In this document: positions 54,030 to 62,908 of the stretch, one piece after another
How positions within the stretch are numbered: position 1 is the stretch's first letter
Layout of the letters: every line of letters begins with the position of its first letter
Origin: Rhizobium sp.
GTDB lineage: Bacteria; Pseudomonadota; Alphaproteobacteria; Rhizobiales; Rhizobiaceae
DNA: 64,000 nt
Assembly (NCBI GenBank): GCA_003527225.1
Contig: DPXQ01000005.1
Location: forward strand, 36,683-100,682
Direction of reading: 5' to 3'
Notes under the pieces: generated by a model
What the model saw: only the letters and a program-made list of their open reading frames with translations
Told to the model about the DNA's origin: nothing
Databases searched by the model: none
Translations under genes and position numbers: made by a program

Positions 54030-55030
54030 GCCTCGGCGTGCTCCATCTGGAGGCTCTCGGCGGCGGTATTTCTGTGCAGTACGCCGCGGTCGAGGAAGCA
54101 GGCAGTGCTGCGTCCCTGCCCGATTCCGGAAAGGGCGGGGGTCGAATTGCTGCATTCCGAATGTGTGTGGGCGCAACGTGGCGCGAAGGAGCAGCCTTTG
54201 GGCATGTCGCGCGGATCGGGCACCTGTCCGCCGATCGCCACGAGACGTCGGCGCGGGCCGCCGATCACTGGCAGGGAATCGATCAGCCCGCGAGTGTATG
54301 GATGCGCCGGCGCCGCGAAGAGCTGGCTTGCCGAAGCCTCCTCGATAATCCGCCCTGCATACATGACCGCCACCCGGTCACAGGTCTGCGATACCACGCC
54401 GAGATCATGGCTGATCAGCACCAGCCCCATGCCTGTCTCGCGCTGTACTTGTGCCAGCAGATCAAGGATCTGCGCCTGGATGGTGACGTCGAGGGCCGTC
54501 GTCGGCTCGTCGGCTATCAGCAGGTCCGGTTCGCCGGCCAGCGCCATCGCGATCATTACACGCTGGTTCTGCCCACCGGAGAACTCATGCGGATAGGCGT
54601 TGAGCCGGTTGGCTGCGTCGGGGATACCGACCAGATCGAGCAGCCGACGGGCCTCGGCGACAATTGCCCGTCCGGAAAGACCGCGATGCAGCGCCAACGC
54701 CTCGCCAATCTGCCGCCGGATCGAAAGCATGGGGTTGAGGGCACTCGCAGGATCCTGGAAGATCATCGCGATCTTGCCGCCGCGGATCCGAGACAGCTTC
54801 GACGGCGCCATGCCGACGAGATTGTCCCCGTCGAGCAGAACCCGGCCTGAAACGCTTGCCTTGCCGGGCAGGAGCCCAAGCGCGGCGAGCCAGGTCACCG
54901 ATTTTCCCGATCCCGATTCGCCGACGAAACCAACCGTCTCGCCACGGCTGATCGTAAGGTTGACACCGTGGAGCACGGTAACACCATTGAACGAAACGGT
55001 CAGATCTCCGAGCGTGAGATAGTTATTCAT
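54026..55030 (-). CDS. Dipeptide-type ABC transporter ATPase (DppD-like)
   Basis: A 334-residue ATPase and the first gene of the eight-gene operon. Walker [13 protein letters not shown], signature [15 protein letters not shown], Walker [13 protein letters not shown], and the cysteine-containing C-terminal extension ([14 protein letters not shown]). The 386-base region upstream carries a Pho-box-like direct repeat. Confidence 0.9.
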   Translation of the reverse strand: MNNYLTLGDLTVSFNGVTVLHGVNLTISRGETVGFVGESGSGKSVTWLAALGLLPGKASVSGRVLLDGDNLVGMAPSKLSRIRGGKIAMIFQDPASALNPMLSIRRQIGEALALHRGLSGRAIVAEARRLLDLVGIPDAANRLNAYPHEFSGGQNQRVMIAMALAGEPDLLIADEPTTALDVTIQAQILDLLAQVQRETGMGLVLISHDLGVVSQTCDRVAVMYAGRIIEEASASQLFAAPAHPYTRGLIDSLPVIGGPRRRLVAIGGQVPDPRDMPKGCSFAPRCAHTHSECSNSTPALSGIGQGRSTACFLDRGVLHRNTAAESLQMEHAEA

Positions 55031-55193
55031 CGATCAGATACTCCGCCTCCTCGTGCACCTCTTGGGATGCTGCGTCGATTTCCTGCTTGTCCTGGGAGCC
55101 AGGACTTCATATCTCGCGGGAGCGAGCCGTCCGCGTGCCGAGACATTGGCCTCGCGGTTTGCATCCCGTTGGCGTGCCATCTACGCAGGTTCC

Positions 55194-55211
55194 ATGACGA
55201 GGGCATGACGG
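55194..55211 (-). promoter_or_regulatory. Pho-box-like direct repeat upstream of the ABC/phosphoesterase operon
   Basis: On the minus strand CCGTCAT-GCCC-TCGTCAT forms two 7-base repeats with the 11-base period of PhoB sites (consensus CTGTCAT-N4-CTGTCAT), matching 6 and 5 of 7 positions. A weak -10-like TAGATG lies ten bases downstream. The distance to the first gene is about 165 bases. Confidence 0.55.
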
Positions 55212-55356
55212 TTGCTGTTGGGCATGGTCATTTCCCACAGCGGGAGGATCGGGCTTGATGAGGCCGAGGTGGCGGCTGCGCCGGACGTGATTGCTGCAAG
55301 CCTGTGGCTTGGGAGCCTGAAACCAAAATCCCGAACACAGGACTATTAGGTGACAC

Positions 55357-55389
55357 AAAGCCCCGCTAGCGTGAGCCAGGCGGGGCTTT
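55357..55389 (-). terminator. Rho-independent terminator downstream of dsbA
   Basis: AAAGCCCCGC and GCGGGGCTTT form perfect 10-bp arms around a 13-base loop, 28 bases past the dsbA stop. The A/T-flanked ends give a T-tract on both strands, so it can insulate in both directions. Confidence 0.85.
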
Positions 55390-55416
55390 GCTGGAAATCG
55401 GGAAAGCGGCGAGGAT

Positions 55417-56025
55417 TTACCCTCTTGCCTCGGCGATTGCCGCTTTCAGTCCCTTCTCGTCAAGAACCCCCGCGAAGGTGGTTCTGCCGATTACAAAGGA
55501 GGGCGTGCCCGCAAAATTGAAGGCAAGGGCCTGGTTGTAGTTGCGATCGAGCAGGCCCGAGATCTTGTCCGTGTACTTGTTCACGGCGGCGGCGATCTCC
55601 TTCATCTCCAAGCCGGCTCCGGTCAGGGTCTTTTCGACGTCCTCTTCGCTGAGCTTGCCCTTGGTCTTCATCAGCGCTTCCATGGCGGGTTCATACTTCC
55701 CGATCTGAGCCGCGCCGAGCACCGCCTGCGCCGCGAAGATGGACGCGCCGCCGAATACCGGCCAGTCCTTGAGCACGAGGCGGACGTTTCCATCCTCCTC
55801 GACGACCTTCTTCACGGTTGGATGGGTTTTCTTGCAGTAGGGGCATTGGTAGTCGAAGAACTCGACTATGGTGACATCGCCCTTCGGATTGCCGATGACC
55901 GGCGCGTCTTTGTCATAAAAGACGGTTTTCTCGGTGATTTCCTGGGCCAGGACGAGACGAGGCATAAGCGCGCCAAGCACGGCCGTGCCTGCTGTTACTG
56001 CAAGCAGATTGCGACGGGTGATCAT
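55417..56025 (-). CDS. DsbA-family periplasmic thiol oxidoreductase (ScsC-like)
   Basis: A 202-residue thioredoxin-fold protein with an N-terminal signal ([20 protein letters not shown]), active site FFDYQCPYCKKTHP (CPYC) and cis-proline loop FAGTPSFVIG. It belongs with DsbA/DsbG/ScsC proteins that handle disulfides in exported proteins. ATG 56025 shares its A with the TGA of the transpeptidase gene. A DsbD is encoded in the same operon, so it is probably kept reduced and works as an isomerase or reductase. Confidence 0.88.
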   Translation of the reverse strand: MITRRNLLAVTAGTAVLGALMPRLVLAQEITEKTVFYDKDAPVIGNPKGDVTIVEFFDYQCPYCKKTHPTVKKVVEEDGNVRLVLKDWPVFGGASIFAAQAVLGAAQIGKYEPAMEALMKTKGKLSEEDVEKTLTGAGLEMKEIAAAVNKYTDKISGLLDRNYNQALAFNFAGTPSFVIGRTTFAGVLDEKGLKAAIAEARG

Positions 56026-56732
56026 CAGATTTCTCCTTTTCCTGATTCTTCCGGACCGAGTACAACCACGCGGGAGCCTTTGGGTACGCGGCGGTACAGG
56101 TCGATGATGTCTTGGTTCAAAAGACGGATACATCCGGACGACACGGATTTGCCGATCGACCAGGGTTCGTTCGTGCCGTGGATGCGGTAGAGCGTGTCCT
56201 TGCCGTTCTGATAGAGGTAGAGCGCCCTCGCTCCGAGCGGGTTCTTGATGCCGCCGTTCAGTCCGTTTGCCAAAGGCTCATATCGCTCCGGATCCCGTTT
56301 GATCATGTTCTGTGTCGGGACCCAGCCCGGCCATTGCGCCTTGCGCGCAATGGCCGCCTCGCCCTTGAATTCCAGGCCCGCCCTTGCGACACCTACGCCG
56401 TAGCGCATGGCCTTGCCGTTCTCCATGACGAGATACAGAAAGCGTGCATATGGGTCGACCACGATCGTGCCTGGCGGGTAGCCGGTATGGTAGTCGACGA
56501 CTTGCCTGACGTTCTTCGGGTCCATCTTTGACACATCGACGCCTGGTACGACTGTGTCGTCATCCTCGAGTGGTGCATACATGCTCGCGACGCTCGAATT
56601 CACCTTCGGTGCTTCGGGTTCCGCTATCTTTTGGGTCGTTTGCGAGCAGGCCGAGAGCGCAAGCGACAGTGCTATAGCAAGGCAGGGAAACCGGAGCCGG
56701 CCCAGCAGGCGGCCCGAATTCTGGACAGTCAT
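56025..56732 (-). CDS. L,D-transpeptidase lipoprotein (YkuD domain)
   Basis: A 235-residue protein with a lipoprotein signal ([11 protein letters not shown], cysteine about residue 29) and a C-terminal YkuD domain whose active site [20 protein letters not shown] has the expected His and catalytic Cys. The family makes 3-3 peptidoglycan cross-links or attaches proteins to peptidoglycan. The catalytic cysteine must be reduced, so its place inside a thiol-redox operon suggests these partners protect it. It abuts the upstream gene without spacing. Confidence 0.88.
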   Translation of the reverse strand: MTVQNSGRLLGRLRFPCLAIALSLALSACSQTTQKIAEPEAPKVNSSVASMYAPLEDDDTVVPGVDVSKMDPKNVRQVVDYHTGYPPGTIVVDPYARFLYLVMENGKAMRYGVGVARAGLEFKGEAAIARKAQWPGWVPTQNMIKRDPERYEPLANGLNGGIKNPLGARALYLYQNGKDTLYRIHGTNEPWSIGKSVSSGCIRLLNQDIIDLYRRVPKGSRVVVLGPEESGKGEI

Positions 56733-57551
56733 TCATTCGTTCCTTGTTGATGGAATTTGAAGCTTGACGATTTCCTCAGCGAGGACTTCGCGGGAGATCT
56801 CGCCAAGATGTGACCCAACGAGAATGCCGTCAGCGTTGAGGAACAAGGTTGCTGGAAGGCCCGGTGCGTTATAGTGGCCGGAGAGCTGCAGGGACGGATC
56901 CAGGACTACATCGCTCAGTGTCAGGCCTTGCCGCCGCAGATAAGCCTCGACAGCCGCTGATCCTTCGCCCTGATTGATGAAGACGAAGTCCACGCCGGGG
57001 GTGGCGGTCGCCATCTCCGCCATCATGGGCAGTTCGCGCCGGCACGGCGGGCACCAGGTCGCCCAAAGGTTCACGACGCTTGGACGCCCGCTAGAGCCGA
57101 TGGAGACGCTGTTTCCGGATAATGCTGGAAAGCCCGCTGGGGGTGGCGCCAGGCGTGTCTCGCTCTCCAGAGTCAACATTGCTGTCGACAGGGCCGCAGA
57201 TGCTCCGACAACCACGCTCAAGGCGGCCCAAGGGAAAACCGGTCTGTTGCGGATGAACAGAACGAGAAGCATCACTGCGACGCCTGCCACTCCGCCGAAC
57301 CATGAGAAGCCGCCCTGCCATAGTGCGAGGACCCGCCAGGGTTCGCCGAGGAAGCTCTGGATATGGCTGGCGACATGGAACAGTCTTGCTCCGGCCAGCC
57401 CCGCAAGCGCCGTGGAGGTGGACCATCGTCCCAGACGATCGTCCACCCGGTGGGCGAGGAATGCAGAGAAGAATAGGAACGCCACCACACCGATGACAGC
57501 CGTGAAGCGTTCGGCATCGAATGCGAAGGGACCAATGGCCACCGCGTTCAT
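56733..57551 (-). CDS. Fusion of Lgt-like membrane domain with TlpA-type thioredoxin (ScsD-like)
   Basis: A 272-residue protein. The first 130 residues contain four or five hydrophobic helices, with LAGLAGARLFHVASH and ALWQGGFSWFGGVAGVAV recalling prolipoprotein diacylglyceryl transferase. The second half is a TlpA/ResA-like thioredoxin with VVNLWATWCPPCRRELP and the cis-proline loop NAPGLPATLFLN. The membrane part is too short for a working Lgt and probably serves as an anchor or electron conduit. The start shares one base with the dsbD stop. Confidence 0.8.
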   Translation of the reverse strand: MNAVAIGPFAFDAERFTAVIGVVAFLFFSAFLAHRVDDRLGRWSTSTALAGLAGARLFHVASHIQSFLGEPWRVLALWQGGFSWFGGVAGVAVMLLVLFIRNRPVFPWAALSVVVGASAALSTAMLTLESETRLAPPPAGFPALSGNSVSIGSSGRPSVVNLWATWCPPCRRELPMMAEMATATPGVDFVFINQGEGSAAVEAYLRRQGLTLSDVVLDPSLQLSGHYNAPGLPATLFLNADGILVGSHLGEISREVLAEEIVKLQIPSTRNE

Positions 57552-59389
57552 CAGCGTCCACCCTTCGCCGCCATGGCGGATGTAACGACGCCATCGGCCG
57601 AGATCTCGCCTACCAGGCGGGTGGATGGCACTTCAGCACGGTCACCATCGAAGAACAGCATTGTCGGAGGGCCGACCACCTTGAGCTGGTTCATCAGCGC
57701 CTGCCGCTCAGCGGTTATCTCGCTGAGATCGACAGTGATGAGGCGGACGCCCCGCAGCACGGACGTGACCTCCGCGTCCGGCAGCACAGACCGATCGATC
57801 ACCCTGCAGGTCACGCACCAGTCGGCCGTGAAATAGACAAGGCTCGGCTCGCCGGCAGCGCTCGCCTCGTCAAGCAGGCCAGCAAGCTCCTTCGTCGATG
57901 CCGCCTTGGTGAAATCCTCCTTGGCAATCGAGGGCGTTGCCGTGGTTCCATCGGCCGGGGCCGCCAGGACAGCCAGCGGTTTGAGCGGATCGCTGGCCCC
58001 GGTGGCCGATCCGAATGCAAGGAACCCACCATAGAGACTTGCCAGCAGGCCTGCCGACTTCGCGAGCCGGGCCAGGCCGCCGGAATCCGGCCGAAGCTGG
58101 TCGAACGCGCCCATGAACACCCCAAAGGTCACCAGCAAGGTCGACCAGAGAGCAAGGGCCACGGCTGCGGGAAGGAGGCGATCGGCGAGCCAGATCGCGG
58201 TGGCGAGGAAGAAGAAACCGAACACCTGCCGGACGCGCTCCATCCAACGCCCAGCTCTTGGGAGAAGACCGGCGCCGAAGGTGCCCATAACGATCAGCGG
58301 GATGCCCTTGCCGACACCGAGCGCGAACAATGCCGCCGCTCCGAGCGCGAGGTCACCCGTCTGCGCGATATAAAGCAGTGCACCTGCCAGTGGGGCTGTT
58401 ACGCAAGGACCGATGATCAGCGCCGATGTGAAGCCGAGTACTGCAGAAGACGACAGCGAGCCACGGCCGGATGCCTGCCGCCGGAGAATTCCGTTCGTTA
58501 GGACGGAAGGCAGTTGCAGCTCGAAAAGTCCGAAGCTCGATAGCGCAAGGGCGATGAAGATCACAACGACAATTGCGGTCGCCGTTGGCGACTGTAGCGC
58601 GATCTGGAAGCTCTGTCCCGACCACGCGGCTAAAACTCCGAAGAGGCTGAACGCTGTTGCGAGCGCCAAGACATAAACCGACGACAAGGCGAAGCCCCGT
58701 CCGACGGACAGTGCTTGTCCTTCCCGCGCCAAGGAGGCGGCGAGGATCGGGTACATCGGAAATACGCAAGGCGTGAAGGCAAGGAGAACACCCAGACCCA
58801 GGAACGCGGCAAGCAGGAGAAGGACGCCCCCTCGATCGACCAGTCCCTCGACCATACCTGTGGTCTGCGTGTCGGCCACCCGGATGTCGCCTTTTGTCTT
58901 CTCTGGATTGCGTGCATCAGAGACAAGAGGCAGAGCGGCGAAGGACTGGCGCGGAGAGCCGGACGCACGGTCCTCTCCTTCGCCAGGCACGGAGGCCACG
59001 TCGACCTTTTGCGTCGTCGGCGGGTAACACAGGCCGCCGTCTTGGCAGCCCTGATAGGTTACTTCAATCGACGTGGACGGCGGCGCCTCGATTGTTGCGG
59101 TCGCGGCGTCGTAGTAGACCTCCGTGGTGCCGAAGCCAGGATCCTCCTTTGCCTTTCCGGCTGGACTAACGATTTTCAATGCCTGACCGTATTGATCCTT
59201 GGCAGAAAGGTAGTCCCGGTACAGATAGTAGCCATCTTCGATCTCCCAGCTCAGAACAACGTTCTCTCCGGAACGGTGAGAGCTGAAGCGGAATGCTTCG
59301 TCCATCGGAAGTGGTCGCTCAAGGGCCGGTGTGCTCGTTGCCATGAAAAGGGGCAGCGCGAATGACATTAGTATCAGGAGGAACCGCAA
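57551..59389 (-). CDS. dsbD: Thiol:disulfide interchange protein DsbD (ScsB-like)
   Basis: A 612-residue transmembrane reductant carrier. After a signal peptide, the N-terminal domain has its cysteine pair in YQGCQDGGLCYPP. The eight-helix core has FTPCVFPMYPILA and IIGPCVTAPLAGAL. The C-terminal thioredoxin domain has FTADWCVTCRVID. All six redox cysteines of DsbD are present. It moves electrons from cytoplasmic thioredoxin to the periplasmic partners encoded downstream. It is the first gene of the operon and is divergent from the two-component system. Confidence 0.92.
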   Translation of the reverse strand: MRFLLILMSFALPLFMATSTPALERPLPMDEAFRFSSHRSGENVVLSWEIEDGYYLYRDYLSAKDQYGQALKIVSPAGKAKEDPGFGTTEVYYDAATATIEAPPSTSIEVTYQGCQDGGLCYPPTTQKVDVASVPGEGEDRASGSPRQSFAALPLVSDARNPEKTKGDIRVADTQTTGMVEGLVDRGGVLLLLAAFLGLGVLLAFTPCVFPMYPILAASLAREGQALSVGRGFALSSVYVLALATAFSLFGVLAAWSGQSFQIALQSPTATAIVVVIFIALALSSFGLFELQLPSVLTNGILRRQASGRGSLSSSAVLGFTSALIIGPCVTAPLAGALLYIAQTGDLALGAAALFALGVGKGIPLIVMGTFGAGLLPRAGRWMERVRQVFGFFFLATAIWLADRLLPAAVALALWSTLLVTFGVFMGAFDQLRPDSGGLARLAKSAGLLASLYGGFLAFGSATGASDPLKPLAVLAAPADGTTATPSIAKEDFTKAASTKELAGLLDEASAAGEPSLVYFTADWCVTCRVIDRSVLPDAEVTSVLRGVRLITVDLSEITAERQALMNQLKVVGPPTMLFFDGDRAEVPSTRLVGEISADGVVTSAMAAKGGR

Positions 59390-59433
59390 CTTTTGCTCCA
59401 GTGCTGGAAATCGATGTTCGCGGCTCCTATCTC

Positions 59434-59466
59434 CCCGCTACCTTAAGGCAGGCTTAAGGTAGCGGG
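59434..59466. promoter_or_regulatory. Perfect 14-bp-arm inverted repeat between dsbD and the response regulator
   Basis: CCCGCTACCTTAAG and CTTAAGGTAGCGGG flank a five-base GCAGG spacer. Within it CTTAAG-N5-CTTAAG is also a direct repeat with the 11-base period used by PmrA/QseB-type OmpR-family regulators. It lies 44 bases from dsbD and 36 bases from the regulator start, so it is the obvious site for autoregulation and control of dsbD. Confidence 0.75.
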
Positions 59467-59502
59467 TGCACCGGTCGTCACGTGCGGTTCAATGAGGGCA
59501 TG

Positions 59503-60165
59503 ATGCGCTTGCTAGTGGTTGAAGACGATGAAGTTCTTCTGGACGGCCTGAAGGTCGGCCTGCAGATGTGCGGCTTCACGGTGGATGCGGTGACGACGGT
59601 CGCCGATGCGCAGGCGGCGGTCCGTGCCGATGCCTTCGAGGCCGTCGTTCTTGACCTGATGCTGCCCGACGGCTCCGGGCTCGATGTCCTTGCAGCAATG
59701 CGTCGCGCAAAGGATCGCACGCCCGTGCTGCTGTTGACGGCCAAGGACGAGGTTTCCGATCGCATTTGCGGACTGGATGCCGGAGCCGACGACTATCTTG
59801 GCAAGCCGTTCGATCTGGATGAGGTCGCCGCACGTCTGCGCGCGATCATTCGCCGTGGCCAGGGACGGGCGGAGAGTCGGTTGATCTGGCAAGATGCCAC
59901 GCTGGATCCCGCGAGAATGACGGTGGAACGGGGCGGCACCCTGATAACATTGTCCCGGCGGGAGTTCGCAATCCTGCAGGCTCTCATGGAGAACCCTGGC
60001 ACGATCCACTCGAAGCCGAATCTGGAGCAGAAGCTCTACGGGTGGCAGGAGGAGGTGGAGAGCAATACGGTCGAGGTGCACGTCCATAAGCTACGCGCCA
60101 AGCTTGGAGCTTCCTTCATCGAGACGGTGAGAGGCGTGGGATATCGCTTGAGGACAGCGGAATGA
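59503..60165 (+). CDS. OmpR-family response regulator (QseB/PmrA/TctD type)
   Basis: A 220-residue regulator with a receiver domain (phospho-acceptor Asp51 in VVLDLMLPDG, acidic EDD at 7-9, lysine in GKPFDLDE) and a C-terminal winged helix (SRREFAILQALMENPG, then TVEVHVHKLRAKLG). The ATG at 59503 is preceded by GAGG five bases upstream; ATG 59500 and GTG 59482 are in frame. It overlaps the kinase gene by four bases. Confidence 0.92.
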   Translation: MRLLVVEDDEVLLDGLKVGLQMCGFTVDAVTTVADAQAAVRADAFEAVVLDLMLPDGSGLDVLAAMRRAKDRTPVLLLTAKDEVSDRICGLDAGADDYLGKPFDLDEVAARLRAIIRRGQGRAESRLIWQDATLDPARMTVERGGTLITLSRREFAILQALMENPGTIHSKPNLEQKLYGWQEEVESNTVEVHVHKLRAKLGASFIETVRGVGYRLRTAE

Positions 60166-61532
60166 AGTCTATTCGTCTCAGGCTGTTCACGATCCTGCTG
60201 GTGACCACGAGCGCCGTCTGGCTGTTTGCCACGATATGGATCTATGCCAGTACCCAGGCCGAGGTGGAGCGGGTTCTCGACGCGCGCCTCACCGAGGCCG
60301 CTCGGATGGTGAGTTCGCTCATCACAGACCATCGCATTGATGCCGCTTCCGCCGCCGACGCAGCCGCAAGCCAGAGTCCATCAGATTCTTTCGAGGCTGC
60401 AAAAGGGAACTACAACAGACAGCTGTCCTGCCAGATATGGTCCCTCGAGGGCGATCTCCTCGGTCGATCGGAGAGTGCGCCTGCGTCGTCGCTCGCGGCC
60501 CATAGCGACGGATTCGAAGAGACGGAGATCAATGGAGAGCGCTGGCGCGTCTATGCCATTGTCAATCCGACACTCGGCGTCCGAGTGCTTGTCGGAGACA
60601 GCATCGAGATCCGGGAGCGTCTCATCGGTGATGTGGTGAAGGGGCTGCTGCTGCCGGCCGTCGTCATCCTTCCGTTGCTCGCCGTGCTGATCTGGCTCAG
60701 CCTGGGACGTGGGTTGGCACCCTTGAACCAGATCGCCGCCAGTCTGTCGGGACGCGCGGCGACCGAACTCCATCCCGTCGACGATACAGCAGCGCCTCTC
60801 GAGATAAAGCCGATCATCATGTCCCTGAACAGCCTGTTTCAGCGTGTCGGAGAGGCTCGCGAGCGGGAGCGAAACTTCACGGCCTATGCCGCTCACGAAC
60901 TGAAAACGCCCCTGGCCGGGCTGAAGACGCAGGCGCAAATCGCTATCCGGAGTGAGGATGCTGCCGTTCAGCGGCAGGCTCTGGCACGCATCGCGACCAG
61001 CGTCGACCGCACCAGCCGCATGGTACGCCAGCTCATCGATATGGCGGCGGTGGACTCGACCGATGTGGCGAGGGAGCCGGAGGAGGTGGATGTCGCACTC
61101 CTGCTTGGTGACATCGCTTCGGAACTTGAGGGGGTCACTGTATCAAAAGACGTGCGCGTGGTCACGCTCGCAAACAGTCCCGACGGGGCGTGCATCGTGC
61201 GCACGGACAGAACCTTGCTGCGATTGGCTCTGCGCAACATTCTGGAGAACGCTGTTCAGCATTCGCCGGAGGGAGGGGAGGTGACATGCCGGGTGGCCGC
61301 GTCTGGTAATGGTGCGACCATTGAGATCAATGATCACGGCCCAGGTATCGAACCCGCCGAACATGAGCGCGTGAAGGAGAAGTTTTACCGGAACTCCCGC
61401 GCGGGTTCGATCGGAAGCGGGCTTGGCCTTTCGATCGTCCAGATGGCGCTTGAAAGGATCGGAGGCAGCATCGCCTTTTCCAAGGGCGCCGATGGCTTTG
61501 CCGTTAGGACGTGGATCCCCAGTCTGCAATAG
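60162..61532 (+). CDS. Sensor histidine kinase (QseC/PmrB type)
   Basis: A 456-residue membrane kinase: transmembrane helix at about 10-30, a periplasmic sensor region of about 120 residues, a second helix at about 160-182, then a HAMP-like linker and the phospho-acceptor helix (YAAHELKTPLAGLKTQ). The ATP-binding domain carries LALRNILENAVQHS, EINDHGPGI and GSGLGLSIVQMALE. One periplasmic cysteine (QLSCQIWSLEG) could report thiol state. The stimulus is unknown; copper or envelope redox stress is plausible because of the divergent ScsBCD-like operon. Confidence 0.9.
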   Translation: MKSIRLRLFTILLVTTSAVWLFATIWIYASTQAEVERVLDARLTEAARMVSSLITDHRIDAASAADAAASQSPSDSFEAAKGNYNRQLSCQIWSLEGDLLGRSESAPASSLAAHSDGFEETEINGERWRVYAIVNPTLGVRVLVGDSIEIRERLIGDVVKGLLLPAVVILPLLAVLIWLSLGRGLAPLNQIAASLSGRAATELHPVDDTAAPLEIKPIIMSLNSLFQRVGEARERERNFTAYAAHELKTPLAGLKTQAQIAIRSEDAAVQRQALARIATSVDRTSRMVRQLIDMAAVDSTDVAREPEEVDVALLLGDIASELEGVTVSKDVRVVTLANSPDGACIVRTDRTLLRLALRNILENAVQHSPEGGEVTCRVAASGNGATIEINDHGPGIEPAEHERVKEKFYRNSRAGSIGSGLGLSIVQMALERIGGSIAFSKGADGFAVRTWIPSLQ

Positions 61533-61619
61533 GATCAATAGCGCTACCGGTCGTCGCGAACAGAGAGCGACTATTTTCTGTTCACAATCGCAAAGAAGCC
61601 AAATTTTAAGCAAAACCGC

Positions 61620-61648
61620 TTGACATCGGAGCGCGATGATTTTTATCT
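61620..61648 (+). promoter_or_regulatory. Candidate sigma70 promoter for amiCR
   Basis: TTGACA at 61620-61625 is a perfect -35. After 17-18 bases the -10 region TTATCTGATA is poor, so the call rests mainly on the -35 and on its position just upstream of the leader hairpin. Confidence 0.4.
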
Positions 61649-61677
61649 GATACCATATTCGATTTTCGGGCAATTGG

Positions 61678-61716
61678 GCCTCACCGGGGAGACAACTCCC
61701 CTGTGGGGCTTTTATC
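61678..61716 (+). terminator. Intrinsic terminator in the amiC leader
   Basis: An outer stem (GCCTCAC with GTGGGGC, one G-U pair) and an inner stem (GGGGAG with CTCCCC, ACAA loop) separated by one mismatch are followed by TTTTATCGTTT. It lies upstream of the proposed amiC start and downstream of the candidate promoter, as expected for a leader controlled by AmiR antitermination. Confidence 0.75.
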
Positions 61717-61732
61717 GTTTCTTGGGGGTCCC

Positions 61733-62908
61733 TTGTTCCTGAAGCCGACAGTTCCTGTTGGAGTTCTCTTTTCCCGCTCCGGTCCATATAGCGATCTGGG
61801 CGAGCAGGGATATCTCGGCGCGATCGCGGGGATCCGGGCAATCAACCGGCGCGAGGATCTGCCGTTCAAGCTCAAGGCGGTGTTTGCCGATCCTCAAGGC
61901 AATACCGATCGCTACGCTACCCTGGCATCCGAACTCATAACGACAGCCGGCGTGCAGCACATCATCGGCTGCACCACGTCGTGGAGCCGCAAGGAGGTCA
62001 TTCCGGCCATCGAGAAAACCCGGGCTCTGCTCTGGTATCCTTGCGTCTATGAGGGCTTCGAGGCGAGCGAGAATGTCGTCTATGTCGGGGCCTGCGCCAA
62101 CCAGCACATCCTGCCGATGCTTGAATTTGCTCTGCCGGCCTTCGGCCGAAACGGTTTTCTCGTGGGGTCGAACTACATCTGGGGTTGGGAGACCTGTCGC
62201 ATTGCCCGCGACATTCTCGCCCGGTCCGGCGGTCGCGTGGCAGGAGAGCGCCATATTCCGCTGGGCGATATCGATGTCGGCCACATCATTGAGGAGATTC
62301 GGCGCAAGAAGCCTGATTTCATTCTCAATTCCCTTATCGGACCATCGTCCTATGCCTTCCTTCAGGCCTACCGTGCGCTCGGCGAAATCGATCCGGATTT
62401 CGCCACCGGTCGACGCCCCGTGCTCAGCTGTAATCTCAGCGAAAACGAGATTGCCCAGATCGCGCCCGCCGCCGAGGGGCATTTTACGGTCTCCACCTAT
62501 TTCGAAGCGCTTTCCTGTCCTTCGAACGCGGCATTTCTCGACAGTCTCGGCGATGACGCGCGCGCGGCCGGTGTTTCCGCCTTTTTCGCCCAAGCCTATG
62601 CGAGCGTTCTGCTGGTTGCAGCCGGTTTGGAGGCGACCGGAATCGGACAGGCGATGGATGTGCTTGCTGCCGTGAAGCAACGCGCGGTCGCGACACCGCT
62701 CGGTCCGTTGCATATCGATGCCAGCAACAACCATATCCATGCCTTGGCTCACATCGCGCGCGCGACGGCTTCCGGTGGCTACGAAATCATACGTCAGAGT
62801 ACGGGGCTCATTGCGCCAGATCCATTCCTGACGCGCGCCGGCCTCGTCATTCCCGAATTGCCCGCGGTATCGTCATCAAGTCGCGCCATGCTGAGGATCG
62901 TCAAATGA
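61733..62908 (+). CDS. amiC: AmiC-like amide-binding sensor protein
   Basis: A 391-residue type I periplasmic-binding-fold protein without a signal peptide, consistent with cytoplasmic AmiC, the ligand sensor that sequesters AmiR. PVGVLFSRSGPYSDLGEQGY, IIGCTTSWSRKEVIPAIEK and SYAFLQAYRALGEID fit the AmiC/UrtA-like family. I start at TTG 61733, preceded by GGGGG, because the upstream GTG at 61703 lies inside the terminator hairpin. Its stop overlaps the amiR start by four bases. The natural ligand (amide, urea or other) is not evident. Confidence 0.85.
   Translation: MFLKPTVPVGVLFSRSGPYSDLGEQGYLGAIAGIRAINRREDLPFKLKAVFADPQGNTDRYATLASELITTAGVQHIIGCTTSWSRKEVIPAIEKTRALLWYPCVYEGFEASENVVYVGACANQHILPMLEFALPAFGRNGFLVGSNYIWGWETCRIARDILARSGGRVAGERHIPLGDIDVGHIIEEIRRKKPDFILNSLIGPSSYAFLQAYRALGEIDPDFATGRRPVLSCNLSENEIAQIAPAAEGHFTVSTYFEALSCPSNAAFLDSLGDDARAAGVSAFFAQAYASVLLVAAGLEATGIGQAMDVLAAVKQRAVATPLGPLHIDASNNHIHALAHIARATASGGYEIIRQSTGLIAPDPFLTRAGLVIPELPAVSSSSRAMLRIVK

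Larger units (their letters stand above)
55031..55416. other. Intergenic region between the ABC operon and dsbA
   Basis: 386 bases with no supported gene. It holds the Pho-box-like repeat at 55194-55211, the presumed ABC-operon promoter, and the dsbA terminator at 55357-55389. No other convincing structure is seen. Confidence 0.6.

Noticed and set aside
56733..57551. Annotation as a functional prolipoprotein diacylglyceryl transferase
   Set aside because: The membrane part is only about 130 residues, half the size of Lgt, and the protein continues into a thioredoxin domain.
61703..61732. GTG at 61703 as the amiC start
   Set aside because: The codon lies within the right arm of the terminator hairpin; TTG 61733 has a better-placed G-rich ribosome site and gives the normal protein start.
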